Assembly (NCBI RefSeq): GCF_030580955.1
Contig: NZ_JAUQON010000001.1
Span: 558,001-622,000 of the forward strand
Source: Hymenobacter convexus
GTDB taxonomy: Bacteria; Bacteroidota; Bacteroidia; Cytophagales; Hymenobacteraceae
Direction of reading: 5' to 3'
Length of the DNA stretch: 64,000 bases
The position numbers and the translations under genes were made by a program. Below are positions 1 to 6,787 of this stretch, one piece after another. The notes below the pieces were generated by a model. The model was not told where the DNA came from. It ran no database searches and saw only the letters and a list, made by a program, of their open reading frames with translations. Position 1 is the stretch's first letter, and each line of letters opens with the position of its first letter.

Positions 1-681
1 GCAAATAGCCGCCGCCTTTTTCAGATAGCCCTCCGAGGGCACCATCACGCCCGCCTCGCCCTGGATGGGCTCCACCAGGAAAGCGCACACGTGCGGCTCC
101 TTCACAGCTTCCTCCAGGGCCTCTAAATCATCGTATGGCACCACCTGGTAGCCCGGCATATACGGCCCGAAGCCGCCCGTGCTGTCGCCATCGGTGCTGA
201 ATGAAATAATGCCTGTGGTGCGCCCGTGAAAGTTGTGCTCGGCCACGATGATGCGGGCCATGTTCGGCGCAATGCCCTTTTCCTGATAGCCCCACTTGCG
301 GGCCAGCTTCAGGGCCGTTTCCACGGCTTCGGCGCCGGAATTCATCAGCAGCGCCTTGTCGTAGCCAAACAACTCACACAGCTGCTTTTCCGCCGCGCCC
401 AATTGGTCGTTGAAAAAAGCCCGCGACGTGAGCGTGAGCTGCTGCGCCTGCTTGGTCAGCGCCCCGATGATGCGCGGGTGGCAATGCCCTTGGTTAACAG
501 CCGAGTAGGCCGAGAGAAAATCAAAATACTGCTTGCCGTCCACGTCCCACAGCAGCGGACCCTCGCCGCGGCTCAGCACCACGGGCAGGGGGTGGTAGTT
601 GTGGGCGCCGTACTGGTCTTCGAGCTGCATGAGCTGCTCGGCGCGGGAACTGGTGGCGGTGGGGGAGGCGGAGGTATTCAT
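1..681 (-). CDS. rocD: Ornithine--oxo-acid aminotransferase, N-terminal part (cut by window edge)
   Basis: The ATG is at 681-679 and the frame stays open to base 1, giving the first 227 residues of a protein usually near 400. It is a class III PLP-dependent aminotransferase, a cytoplasmic enzyme that converts ornithine plus 2-oxoglutarate to glutamate semialdehyde and glutamate. Seen in the sequence: an N-terminal region reading DQYGAHNYHPLPVV, typical of ornithine aminotransferases; the cofactor-binding NSGAEAVETALKLAR; NFHGRT; and VEPIQGEAGV near the edge. The PLP lysine lies beyond the window. The ornithine assignment, rather than acetylornithine or GABA, rests on the N-terminal signature and is fairly secure. 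Its neighbour on the same strand starts 572 bases upstream. Confidence 0.9.
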   Translation of the reverse strand, partial: MNTSASPTATSSRAEQLMQLEDQYGAHNYHPLPVVLSRGEGPLLWDVDGKQYFDFLSAYSAVNQGHCHPRIIGALTKQAQQLTLTSRAFFNDQLGAAEKQLCELFGYDKALLMNSGAEAVETALKLARKWGYQEKGIAPNMARIIVAEHNFHGRTTGIISFSTDGDSTGGFGPYMPGYQVVPYDDLEALEEAVKEPHVCAFLVEPIQGEAGVMVPSEGYLKKAAAIC

Positions 682-746
682 AAGCCGGTGGGAACTAGAG
701 ATGAGTCCACGAACTTACGTTTTTTCGGCCACCAGGGCCGAAATCC

Positions 747-1253
747 CTAGCGGAAGGGCAGGTTTTCCATCTGCCGCGACGTATCGATGTAGCGGCCCAC
801 GTAGTTGCCTTCCTGCCGGCCGCTGGCGCGCAGCAGCGTCCAGTCCACCACGGCGGTTTCGGGGAAGCTCACCGGCACCGGCTCGGCCGCGCTGGCCGAA
901 CCAGAGGCATCGGGCAGCAGCAGCGCCTGCACGGTGTTGCCGTGCCAGCCCAGCACCCGCGCCGAAACCTGCCGGAAGCTGGTGTCCGTCGCAATCACCC
1001 GCACCGACAGCAGGAACTGGTCGCCGGAAGGCAGGCCGGCCAGAAACCGCTTTTTCGCTTGCGGCAGCGTCCGCAGGGCTTCCCGCACGGGGTCGGCCAA
1101 GGCGGTTTCGTCACGGGTCAGGGCCGGGCGCACGCTGGCCGGGGCTGTATCGGCGGTGAGGACCACGGGCGTAGTGCCCTGCGCATGTACCAGTTCGGCT
1201 AGGGAAACCCCGGCGAGACCCGCCAGCAGCAGGAGGCGAAAAGGTGCTTTCAT
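747..1253 (-). CDS. Exported DUF2314-like protein
   Basis: A 168-residue protein starting MKAPFRLLLLAGLAG, a signal peptide ending near VHAQ (about residue 25), so probably exported. The frame is open further upstream to 1331, but only this ATG gives a signal peptide. The C-terminal part has the pattern FLLSVRV...VSFPETAVVDWTLLRASGRQEGNYVGRYID, which resembles DUF2314 (YegJ-like) proteins, where a similar DW...GxxxGNY pattern is conserved. Their function is not known. It lies 65 bases upstream of the ornithine aminotransferase on the same strand, so the two could be co-transcribed, though no functional link is evident. Confidence 0.7.
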   Translation of the reverse strand: MKAPFRLLLLAGLAGVSLAELVHAQGTTPVVLTADTAPASVRPALTRDETALADPVREALRTLPQAKKRFLAGLPSGDQFLLSVRVIATDTSFRQVSARVLGWHGNTVQALLLPDASGSASAAEPVPVSFPETAVVDWTLLRASGRQEGNYVGRYIDTSRQMENLPFR

Positions 1254-1317
1254 GAGAAATAGTTGAAGATTAGCAATAGCAAGATACCACCGAATATTCT
1301 TCCAACGGCCGCCGCCG

Positions 1318-1325
1318 TAACTTTG
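1318..1325 (+). promoter_or_regulatory. Possible -7 box (TAACTTTG) for the DUF5522 gene
   Basis: TAACTTTG matches the Bacteroidota -7 consensus TAnnTTTG exactly. It sits only 8 bases before the ATG at 1334, so the mRNA would be leaderless or nearly so. No clear -33 TTG is visible 19-21 bases upstream, which lowers confidence. Confidence 0.4.
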
Positions 1326-1333
1326 ATTCACCG

Positions 1334-1516
1334 ATGCCCCCAGCCCAGCCCCAGCCGCTCCAGCCCGGCGATTTTTATTACACGCCCGAAGGCTATCTGG
1401 TCTTCACCGAGCAGTACCACCGACGCCGGGGCACATGCTGCCAGAGCGGTTGCCGCCACTGTCCCTGGAAATTTCGGCCCAAATCAGGCGCTCAGGGCGC
1501 ATCCGGTCGGAAATAG
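1334..1516 (+). CDS. DUF5522 small cysteine-rich protein
   Basis: A 60-residue protein with the DUF5522 signature: GDFYYTPEGYLVFTEQYH followed by RRGTCCQSGCRHCPW. The four cysteines plus histidine in CCxSGCRHCP suggest a metal-binding knuckle. The family is common in Bacteroidota and its role is unknown. The gene is read divergently from the DUF2314-like gene (starts 80 bases apart) and lies about 85 bases before rpmB. The length is normal for the family. Confidence 0.8.
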   Translation: MPPAQPQPLQPGDFYYTPEGYLVFTEQYHRRRGTCCQSGCRHCPWKFRPKSGAQGASGRK

Positions 1517-1525
1517 GGCGGGGTG

Positions 1526-1557
1526 TTTGGTGAATGCCAGACTTTTGCCGATATTTG
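1526..1557 (+). promoter_or_regulatory. Predicted rpmB promoter
   Basis: TTTG at 1526-1529, then 20 bases, then GATATTTG at 1550-1557, matching the Bacteroidota pattern TTTG-N19-21-TAnnTTTG in seven of eight -7 positions. Transcription would start near 1563, leaving a leader of about 40 bases before rpmB. Confidence 0.5.
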
Positions 1558-1601
1558 CGGCCCGTTTCCCTGCTTTGTAATAAATTTAACCCTCCGATAT
1601 C

Positions 1602-1841
1602 ATGGCCCGTGTTTGTGATTTGACCGGCAAGCGTACCCGCGTTGGTAACAACGTTTCGCACGCTAACAACAAGACCAAGCGCAAGTTCTATCCGAACCTG
1701 CAGAAAAAGCGCTTCTACATCCCCGAGCAGGACGCCTGGGTGACCCTGAAAGTAGCTACCTCCACCATCCGCACCATCAACAAGAACGGCATCATGGCCA
1801 CCTTGAAGAAGGCCAAGGAGCAGGGCTTCATCGTTTACTAG
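1602..1841 (+). CDS. rpmB: 50S ribosomal protein L28
   Basis: A 79-residue protein beginning [29 protein letters not shown], the standard L28 start, and containing the lysine-rich stretch that contacts 23S rRNA. It is a structural protein of the large ribosomal subunit. The length is typical of the Bacteroidota form. In many Bacteroidota rpmB, rpmG and the DUF4295 gene follow one another closely. Here about 400 bases carrying two inverted repeats separate rpmB from rpmG, and rpmG has its own promoter. Confidence 0.97.
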   Translation: MARVCDLTGKRTRVGNNVSHANNKTKRKFYPNLQKKRFYIPEQDAWVTLKVATSTIRTINKNGIMATLKKAKEQGFIVY

Positions 1842-1924
1842 ATTTTTCAGCCTTAAGCACTGAGTAGCAAGTAATAAGCGCCCGCTTAGGCAGCTTGATT
1901 ACTGAAGACTCACGGCTTGCTGCC

Positions 1925-1979
1925 CAAAGCCAGCGCCGCTGCGGTTGTCTCTTAGGCAACCGCAGCGGCGCTGGCTTTG
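1925..1979 (+). repeat. Perfect 23-bp inverted repeat between rpmB and rpmG
   Basis: Arms at 1925-1947 and 1957-1979 are exact reverse complements (23 bp, about 65% GC) around a 9-base loop. No run of T follows on the plus strand, so it is not a classical intrinsic terminator, although it may still stop or pause transcription after rpmB. Confidence 0.85.
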
Positions 1980-2013
1980 TCCGTTGGCGGCTGTGATGAA
2001 CGGCACTACAAGG

Positions 2014-2117
2014 CCGTCGTGCAGCGCGCAGCGAAGCATCTTGCCCGCGCAACGCAACCCAATCGAAAGGATTTACTGATGCAGTAAAGACGCTTCGCTA
2101 CGCGCTGCATAACGTTC
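2014..2117. repeat. Palindromic intergenic repeat element (copy 1)
   Basis: The left arm (about 2014-2042, core GCAGCGAAGCATCTT) and right arm (about 2087-2117, core AAGACGCTTCGCTACG) are imperfect reverse complements with a spacer of about 45 bases. The arm design, (G)TCATGC-GAGC-GCAG-CGAAGCATCT-like, is shared in degenerate form with the element at 38461-38575. It is probably a REP-like, non-coding mobile repeat. Confidence 0.6.
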
Positions 2118-2173
2118 TTTGGGCGCAATATTCCTCCGTTCTGCTTCGCCAACTGAAAGTTGCGTCGGGTTGC

Positions 2174-2204
2174 TTTGCTGTTTCCAAAAATCCCCGTACC
2201 TTTG
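2174..2204 (+). promoter_or_regulatory. rpmG promoter
   Basis: TTTG at 2174-2177, a 19-base spacer and TACCTTTG at 2197-2204 match the Bacteroidota sigma-A consensus fully. The predicted start near 2211 leaves a leader of about 30 bases before the L33 ATG at 2240. Confidence 0.75.
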
Positions 2205-2239
2205 CAGTCCTAAATTTAAAAAACATACCCCCCGTCGAG

Positions 2240-2422
2240 ATGGCCAAGAAAGGAAACCGGGTGCAGGTTATCATGGAATGCACCGAGCATAAAACCTCGG
2301 GGATGCCGGGCACCTCGCGCTACATCACCACCAAGAACCGCAAGAACACCCCCGAGCGCATTGAGTTGAAGAAATTCAACCCCATCCTCAAGAAAATGAC
2401 CGTTCACAAGGAAATTAAATAA
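2240..2422 (+). CDS. rpmG: 50S ribosomal protein L33
   Basis: A 60-residue protein, [18 protein letters not shown]...[19 protein letters not shown], the L33 signature. The L33 zinc-ribbon cysteines are mostly absent (a single Cys in MECTEH), so this is the cysteine-poor, zinc-independent form. It is a large-subunit structural protein. It is followed 8 bases later by the DUF4295 gene, a linkage typical of Bacteroidota, and the two share the promoter at 2174-2204 and the terminator at 2633-2660. Confidence 0.97.
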   Translation: MAKKGNRVQVIMECTEHKTSGMPGTSRYITTKNRKNTPERIELKKFNPILKKMTVHKEIK

Positions 2423-2430
2423 CCTGAACA

Positions 2431-2595
2431 ATGGCTAAGAAAGTAGTAGCAACTCTGAAAACCACAGAGAACGCCAAGAACTGGGCTAAGGTGATTCGTG
2501 CCGTGAAATCGGAGAAAACCGGTGCTTACACCTTCAAGGAGGAAATGGTGCTCCTCGACAAAGTGCAGGAATACCTCGCCACCGGCAACAAGTAA
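2431..2595 (+). CDS. DUF4295 small basic protein
   Basis: A 54-residue ORF starting MAKKVVATLKTTENAKNWAKVIRAVKS, matching DUF4295, a short lysine-rich family found in Bacteroidota directly after rpmG. The position and basic character suggest a ribosome-associated protein, but the function is not established. The ATG lies 8 bases after the rpmG stop, so the two are co-transcribed. The length is normal for the family. Confidence 0.9.
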   Translation: MAKKVVATLKTTENAKNWAKVIRAVKSEKTGAYTFKEEMVLLDKVQEYLATGNK

Positions 2596-2632
2596 TTGTC
2601 TCCCGGTTTCGGCTTTGCGTTTGCAAGCAGTT

Positions 2633-2660
2633 AAAAAGTCCCACCTTCGTGGGACTTTTT
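2633..2660 (+). terminator. Intrinsic terminator after rpmG-DUF4295
   Basis: A perfect 12-bp stem (2633-2644 with 2649-2660) with a CTTC tetraloop. The left arm begins with five A and the right arm ends with five T, so it can work in both directions. Confidence 0.9.
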
Positions 2661-2770
2661 GCGTGTAATACCCCTCGTCAGGTTGACTTTTGTCAGGCTG
2701 ACGCCGAAAGCCGCTTATCACGGCGGCTTTCAGCAGCGTTACCAATCCGAGTGCGGCGAACGTGATAAAT

Positions 2771-2792
2771 TGCTTCGCAAGCTCAGCATGAC
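2771..2792. repeat. Half copy of the palindromic intergenic repeat
   Basis: Read on the minus strand, the stretch starts GTCATGCTGAGCTTGCGAAG, the same design as the arms of the elements at 2014-2117 and 38461-38575. The second arm is missing. A separate 9-bp hairpin (2706-2714 with 2723-2731) precedes it. Confidence 0.5.
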
Positions 2793-2801
2793 AGAACCCC
2801 C

Positions 2802-3773
2802 ATGGGCCTCTTCGATTTTTTTAAAAAGGACAAGGAAACCCCCGTCCAGCAGGCTTCGCTGGACGCGGGCCTGGAAAAAACCAAAACCAACTTCTTCGAG
2901 CAGTTGAGCAAGGCCGTGGTGGGCAAAAGCACCGTGGACGAAGCCGTGCTCGATGACCTGGAAAGCCTGCTGGTGCACGCCGACGTGGGCATCGAAACCA
3001 CGGTGAAGGTCATCGACCGCATCGAGGCCCGCGTGGCCCGCGACAAGTACGTGAGCACCTCGGAACTGGACCGCATCCTGCGCGAGGAAATCGCGGCGCT
3101 GCTGGAAGACAATAAATCCGGCTCGACGGCCGTGCTCGACAGCGCGGGTAGCACCGGCCAGCCCTACGTCATCATGGTGGTTGGCGTGAACGGCGTGGGC
3201 AAAACCACGACCATCGGTAAGCTGGCGCACCGCTTCCATTCGGCCGGCAAAAAGGTGGTGCTGGGCGCCGCCGACACCTTCCGGGCCGCGGCTGTCGACC
3301 AACTCATCATCTGGGGACAGCGGGTGGGCGTGCCCGTGGTGAGCCACGGCATGAACACCGACCCGGCCTCCGTGGCCTTCGACGCGGTGAAAAAAGGCGT
3401 GGAAACGGGGGCTGACGTCGTTATCATCGACACGGCCGGCCGCTTGCACAACAAGGTGAACCTGATGAACGAGCTGAGCAAAATCAAGCGCGTGATGCAG
3501 AAGATGATTCCGGATGCGCCGCACGAAGTGCTGCTTGTGCTGGACGGCAGTACGGGCCAGAATGCCTTTATGCAAGCCAAGGAGTTCACCAAGGCCACTG
3601 AAGTCACGGCCCTGGCCATCACCAAACTCGACGGCACGGCCCGCGGCGGCGTGGTTATTGGTATTTCGGACCAGTTCAGCATCCCGGTGCGCTATATCGG
3701 GGTGGGGGAGAAGATGACCGATTTGCAGCTATTCGACCGGCACACGTACGTGAATTCGTTGTTTAAGAAATAA
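2802..3773 (+). CDS. ftsY: Signal recognition particle receptor FtsY
   Basis: A 323-residue SRP GTPase. Together with Ffh it docks ribosome-nascent chain complexes at the inner membrane for insertion through SecYEG. The helical N domain spans roughly residues 20-100. The G domain shows P-loop GVNGVGKTT (128-136), DTFRAAAVDQL, DTAGRL and TKLDGTARGG. The long acidic A domain of the E. coli protein is absent; an amphipathic start, MGLFDFFKK, probably gives membrane affinity, as in other short FtsY proteins. The ATG is the first in frame and matches family starts. A hairpin at 3798-3842 follows. Confidence 0.97.
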   Translation: MGLFDFFKKDKETPVQQASLDAGLEKTKTNFFEQLSKAVVGKSTVDEAVLDDLESLLVHADVGIETTVKVIDRIEARVARDKYVSTSELDRILREEIAALLEDNKSGSTAVLDSAGSTGQPYVIMVVGVNGVGKTTTIGKLAHRFHSAGKKVVLGAADTFRAAAVDQLIIWGQRVGVPVVSHGMNTDPASVAFDAVKKGVETGADVVIIDTAGRLHNKVNLMNELSKIKRVMQKMIPDAPHEVLLVLDGSTGQNAFMQAKEFTKATEVTALAITKLDGTARGGVVIGISDQFSIPVRYIGVGEKMTDLQLFDRHTYVNSLFKK

Positions 3774-3797
3774 GCGCCGTTAGTTGGCGTTTGCTGG

Positions 3798-3842
3798 TAA
3801 GCCACTTCAAGCGCCGAACTAATTGGCGTTTAAAGTGGCTTA
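3798..3842 (+). terminator. Hairpin after ftsY
   Basis: An 18-bp stem (3798-3815 with 3825-3842) with two imperfect pairs and a 9-base loop. No long T run follows, so the termination role is inferred from position. Confidence 0.5.
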
Positions 3843-3868
3843 TTGCTATACCCACAAATCGTAAACGT

Positions 3869-4321
3869 ATGAGCCGTTATTCCTGGGTGCTTCCCGCTGC
3901 TTGCGCGGCATTCGCATTGGCCAGCTGTGGCAGCAAAAACGACGACCAGCCGGCCATTCCCTATGCGCCCGTCAACCTCAGCATCAACCTCACCAGTCAG
4001 GAATACACCCGACTGCGTTTCGACAACGGCGCCGTGACGCTGCCTGTGAAAGGCCCCGCCGGTAGCGGTGGCGTGAAGGGCGTGATAGTGGTGCGGCAAA
4101 ACGCAAATTCGTACTTGGCCTTCGAGCGCAACTGCCCCTACCGACCCTACGATGCCTGCGCAACAGTGAGCTTGGACCGGAATTCGAGCCTGTTCATGCG
4201 CGATTCCTGCTGCAACTCGCAATTTAATTTGCAGGGCCAAATCACTGGCGGCCCGGCGCCGCGGCCGCTCAAACAATACAGTGTCAGCCAACAAGGCTCG
4301 CAACTCAACATCACGAACTAA
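3869..4321 (+). CDS. Rieske-fold-like lipoprotein lacking the cluster histidines
   Basis: A 150-residue protein. MSRYSWVLPAACAAFALASC is a lipoprotein signal with the acylated cysteine at residue 20; the longer open frame from 3791 lacks support. The C-terminal half follows the layout of Rieske proteins: NCPY at the first ligand loop and RDSCCNSQFNLQGQITGGPA..PLKQY at the second. Real Rieske loops carry CxH and CxxH; here tyrosine and serine stand in place of the two histidines, so a [2Fe-2S] cluster of the normal type is unlikely. The role is unknown. It could be a structural relative that binds another metal or none. Confidence 0.65.
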   Translation: MSRYSWVLPAACAAFALASCGSKNDDQPAIPYAPVNLSINLTSQEYTRLRFDNGAVTLPVKGPAGSGGVKGVIVVRQNANSYLAFERNCPYRPYDACATVSLDRNSSLFMRDSCCNSQFNLQGQITGGPAPRPLKQYSVSQQGSQLNITN

Positions 4322-4360
4322 ACGGAGTTGGAAATTTTAAGAAAAAAAGTTGCAATCGGC

Positions 4361-4392
4361 TTGCGTATCTTCGAAAGCCCGTTGTAGATTTG
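4361..4392 (+). promoter_or_regulatory. tRNA-Asn promoter
   Basis: TTG at 4361-4363, a 21-base spacer and TAGATTTG at 4385-4392 fit the Bacteroidota consensus exactly. Transcription would begin near 4399, about 35 bases before the mature tRNA. Confidence 0.7.
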
Positions 4393-4433
4393 CACTCCGA
4401 AACAACAACAACCGGGTTTCGGACTAGAAAAAA

Positions 4434-4507
4434 GCTTCCTTAGCTCAGCCGGTTAGAGCATCTGACTGTTAATCAGAGGGTCCCTGGTTCGAGCCCAGGA
4501 GGGAGCG
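4434..4507 (+). tRNA. tRNA-Asn (GTT)
   Basis: A complete cloverleaf: acceptor GCTTCCT pairs with AGGGAGC (one G-U), D arm GCTC, anticodon stem TCTGA/TCAGA around CTGTTAA with anticodon GTT at 4468-4470, T arm CCTGG-TTCGAGC-CCAGG and discriminator G at 4507. CCA is not encoded. Its 3' end forms the left copy of an 18-bp repeat found again at 60132, so it is the likely integration target of the island that follows; the gene itself remains intact. Confidence 0.97.
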
Positions 4508-4511
4508 CTAA
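4494..4511 (+). repeat. Left attachment site (attL) of the island
   Basis: CCCAGGAGGGAGCGCTAA covers the 3' side of the T stem, the acceptor end and discriminator of tRNA-Asn plus four bases. It is identical to 60132-60149. Use of a tRNA 3' end as attachment core is typical of tyrosine-recombinase islands, and an integrase of that class lies at 32317-33651. Confidence 0.75.
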
Positions 4512-4545
4512 AAGGCCACTTACGGTAACGTAAGTGGCCTTTTTT
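4510..4545 (+). terminator. Terminator after tRNA-Asn (island-supplied)
   Basis: A 15-bp perfect stem (4510-4524 with 4529-4543), loop GTAA, ending in a T run to 4545. Because it lies just inside the proposed attL it probably arrived with the island; the chromosomal terminator would be the hairpin at 60155-60194. Confidence 0.85.
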
Positions 4546-4549
4546 AATT

Positions 4550-4563
4550 ATTGCCCCCGGTTT
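4550..4563 (+). repeat. Subterminal repeat near attL (possible integrase arm site)
   Basis: ATTGCCCCCGGTTT occurs here, 38 bases inside attL, and again at 60007-60020, 111 bases inside attR. A degenerate copy (AGCCCCCGGTAT) follows at once on the left, and two inverted copies (ACCGGGGGCA) lie at 59977-59997 on the right. Such clusters resemble arm-type binding sites of tyrosine recombinases. Confidence 0.5.
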
Positions 4564-4639
4564 AGCCCCCGGTATCATTCTTTTGATGTGCCCATGGGTG
4601 TGTGCCTGATATTCCTTAAAACAGCAATTCCCTTCGTTC

Positions 4640-5107
4640 ATGGAGCCCGAAATCCAAGAGTTTAGTGCCTTGCTTCGAGCCGAAGGTGTCCACGCTGCCT
4701 TGCAGTATCTGAACAGCCGCACGCCCCACCGCTATACGGGCGTGTTTCGCTTCGACGGTGAGACGTTGCGCAACGAGGCATTATTTGACCGCTACGAGCC
4801 CGCTGTACAACGAGGAGACGACGTGCCGATGGCGGTGACGTATTGCTCGCTGGTGGGCCGCCAGCAGGCCCCGCTGGAAATTCAGGACGCGGCCACCGAC
4901 TCCCGCGCGCAGGAAATCTCAACGCCTGTAGTTTCGTATTGCGGCGTGCCGATTCGCGATGCCAAAGGCAGCCCCGTTGGCACGCTTTGTCATTACGACA
5001 TGCAACGCTGCCAGGAACGCACTACCGACTTGCCATTGCTGGAAGCCGCCGCCGACTTGTTGCGGGGACGCTTCGAGAGCACGACCACTGCCGCGCCATC
5101 GGCTTAG
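4640..5107 (+). CDS. GAF-domain protein
   Basis: A 155-residue soluble protein made of a single GAF-like domain: an N-terminal helix, a central DVPMAVTYCSLVG stretch and VVSYCGVPIRDAKGSPVGTLCHYD, a common GAF end pattern (small ligand pocket, GTLC..D). No kinase, cyclase or HTH output domain is attached, so it may sense a small molecule or redox state for a separate partner. The gene is the first in the island, 133 bases after the tRNA, and stands alone on the strand with a gap of about 120 bases to the next gene. Which ligand it binds cannot be said. Confidence 0.7.
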   Translation: MEPEIQEFSALLRAEGVHAALQYLNSRTPHRYTGVFRFDGETLRNEALFDRYEPAVQRGDDVPMAVTYCSLVGRQQAPLEIQDAATDSRAQEISTPVVSYCGVPIRDAKGSPVGTLCHYDMQRCQERTTDLPLLEAAADLLRGRFESTTTAAPSA

Positions 5108-5226
5108 ACTTAGACATGGGGCCCAGCTTCCGCCTCAACCAGACTTCCCAGCTCACGCCCGAGGTTTGTAGTTGAATCCAGCATTTGGCCTTAGATTGCA
5201 GCCCCAATTTTAAGTGCCTCTATACA

Positions 5227-5694
5227 ATGACATTAATTGCTATCGGAATCAAGGCTGCGCCCAAAGAGATTCTCTATGTGGTGATTAAAAAAACCGAAGC
5301 AAGGCTTGATTTACTAACGCCGAGCAAACTCATTGTACCTGTCTCACTGACGGTTCCTGAAAAGCTGAGCTTTATTCGGAAGGCATTCAAGGATATTATC
5401 GCCGAATTTCAGTGCAACCGTGCTGGTATACGTGTTACAGAAGACCTTGCGGACCCTAATCCTGACCGACTTTCTTATGAAGCCGTCATCCAGGAATTAA
5501 TAGCAAGCAGTTCGGTGGAAAAGTACCTTATTGGGAAAATATCAACCATGTGCTCCCGTCTCGGCATTGAGAGGGATGCATATAAGCCAATGGTCAAGCA
5601 AGGCGCTACCATTGAACCCATCGCCGGGTTTAACACATTCAACGCAGGATGCAAAGAAGCAATCTTGGTTGGTCTAGCTTCGCTTGCGCTTTAA
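5227..5694 (+). CDS. RNase H-fold-like protein (DUF3010-like), first gene of a kinase cassette
   Basis: A 155-residue protein of lower GC than the flanking DNA. The start at ATG 5227 (MTLIAIGIKA) is chosen over the longer frame from 5185 because the protein then opens with a beta strand. The layout, a first strand LIAIGIKAAP, a helix and IIAEFQCNRAGIRVTE, and a last helix AGCKEAILVGLAS, resembles small RNase H-like/RuvC-like families such as DUF3010. The acidic active-site pattern is not clear, so the resemblance may be structural only. It ends 2 bases before the Ser/Thr kinase gene and is surely co-transcribed with it. It could be a kinase substrate or effector; no function is known. Confidence 0.5.
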   Translation: MTLIAIGIKAAPKEILYVVIKKTEARLDLLTPSKLIVPVSLTVPEKLSFIRKAFKDIIAEFQCNRAGIRVTEDLADPNPDRLSYEAVIQELIASSSVEKYLIGKISTMCSRLGIERDAYKPMVKQGATIEPIAGFNTFNAGCKEAILVGLASLAL

Positions 5695-5696
5695 TT

Positions 5697-6761
5697 ATGG
5701 CTTTCCCATCCCTTTCCACTACTGCTTCACTCGATTTTGAGCTGACCCGTGAAATTGGCCAGCAGGGTAAGAACTCAACAGTGTTTGTTGCTCATGACAA
5801 ACAGTTGGACGCTGAGATTGTCATTAAGAAAATCGAGAAGGCTCGGCTCCCTGCCATTGAAGAGTTTTTTGCTGAAGCCAAACGGCTTTATGACTCCAGT
5901 CATCAGCATGTTGTTCAGATAAAGTATGCTTGTCAGGACGACCAATACATATATTTGGCAATGCCACTATATGCCAGGGGCTCCCTCAAGACATTGATAG
6001 ATGCGCGTTTCCTGACGGTAAGGGAAATTATTAGGTATGCCTTACAATTCCTTCAAGGGCTTCATAATATCCATGTCAAGGGCCTTGTCCACTTTGATAT
6101 AAAGCCGGACAATATTTTACTGTCTGATTCAAACGAAGCGTTGGTGGCCGATTTCGGCATAACTGGTCAAATGAATCAGCATGGAATGGCGCAACCAGGT
6201 TTGAACTATGCTTTGAACATGCCGCCAGAGGTTTTCGCCCAACTGGTTCACTCTTCTACCTATGATATATATAGCGCTGGCGTAGCTCTTTATCGTCTAT
6301 GCAATGGTAATCAGGTTTTTTACTCCCAAAGTAGCAGGTATAGTACTCAAGATGAGTTGAAAGAAGCGATAATAACGGGAGGGTTTCCTGACAGAAAGGA
6401 GTATCCTGCCCATATCCCAATGGCATTGAGGAAAGCCATCAATAAAGCGATGGACATAGACCAAGCCAAACGGCCCGATACAGTTCTTGATTTGATAAAC
6501 CTACTCAGCCCTATAGACCAGCTATTAGACTGGTCTTTCACACCTTCATCCGGTCAAGATGAATGGACTTTAGAAACAGACTCAAGTATTTTTAGTGTTA
6601 TATTTACGAGTAATGCTAATAGAAGTAGTGTGAGTACTACTAAGTTCTTGAAGCGTAGCCAAAAGAGGCAAAACGTTTCAAAAGGAACTTTTGACGTAAG
6701 TGGTCTGTCTGCTAAAGAAATTGGCAAACAGATACAGGCACTGCTTCTATCGTTAGAATAG
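5697..6761 (+). CDS. Eukaryotic-like Ser/Thr protein kinase
   Basis: A 354-residue kinase with no membrane segment, so cytoplasmic. All catalytic parts are visible: glycine-rich start IGQQGKNSTVFVA (20-32), ATP lysine in IVIKK (about 44), catalytic loop HFDIKPDN (132-139), DFG (152-154) and NMPPEVF in place of the APE motif. The C-terminal tail of about 70 residues (SNANRSSVSTTKFLKRSQKRQ...) is Ser/Thr/Lys-rich and could be autophosphorylated. No PASTA or sensor domain is present. It sits between the RNase H-like gene (2 bases upstream) and a small ORF. Stand-alone soluble kinases in islands sometimes serve phage defence; that role here is an inference. Confidence 0.85.
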   Translation: MAFPSLSTTASLDFELTREIGQQGKNSTVFVAHDKQLDAEIVIKKIEKARLPAIEEFFAEAKRLYDSSHQHVVQIKYACQDDQYIYLAMPLYARGSLKTLIDARFLTVREIIRYALQFLQGLHNIHVKGLVHFDIKPDNILLSDSNEALVADFGITGQMNQHGMAQPGLNYALNMPPEVFAQLVHSSTYDIYSAGVALYRLCNGNQVFYSQSSRYSTQDELKEAIITGGFPDRKEYPAHIPMALRKAINKAMDIDQAKRPDTVLDLINLLSPIDQLLDWSFTPSSGQDEWTLETDSSIFSVIFTSNANRSSVSTTKFLKRSQKRQNVSKGTFDVSGLSAKEIGKQIQALLLSLE

Positions 6762-6787
6762 GAGTGCCGTATATACCTATTAATGTC

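Noticed and set aside
2739..3575. A 278-codon open frame on the minus strand opposite ftsY
   Set aside because: It is the antisense shadow of a certain gene; high GC at third positions keeps the opposite frame open. The translation is His/Val-rich with no family pattern.
4453..4722. An 89-codon minus-strand frame running across tRNA-Asn
   Set aside because: Its C-terminal part is only the reverse translation of the tRNA (the familiar SWARTRDPLINSQ pattern); not a gene.
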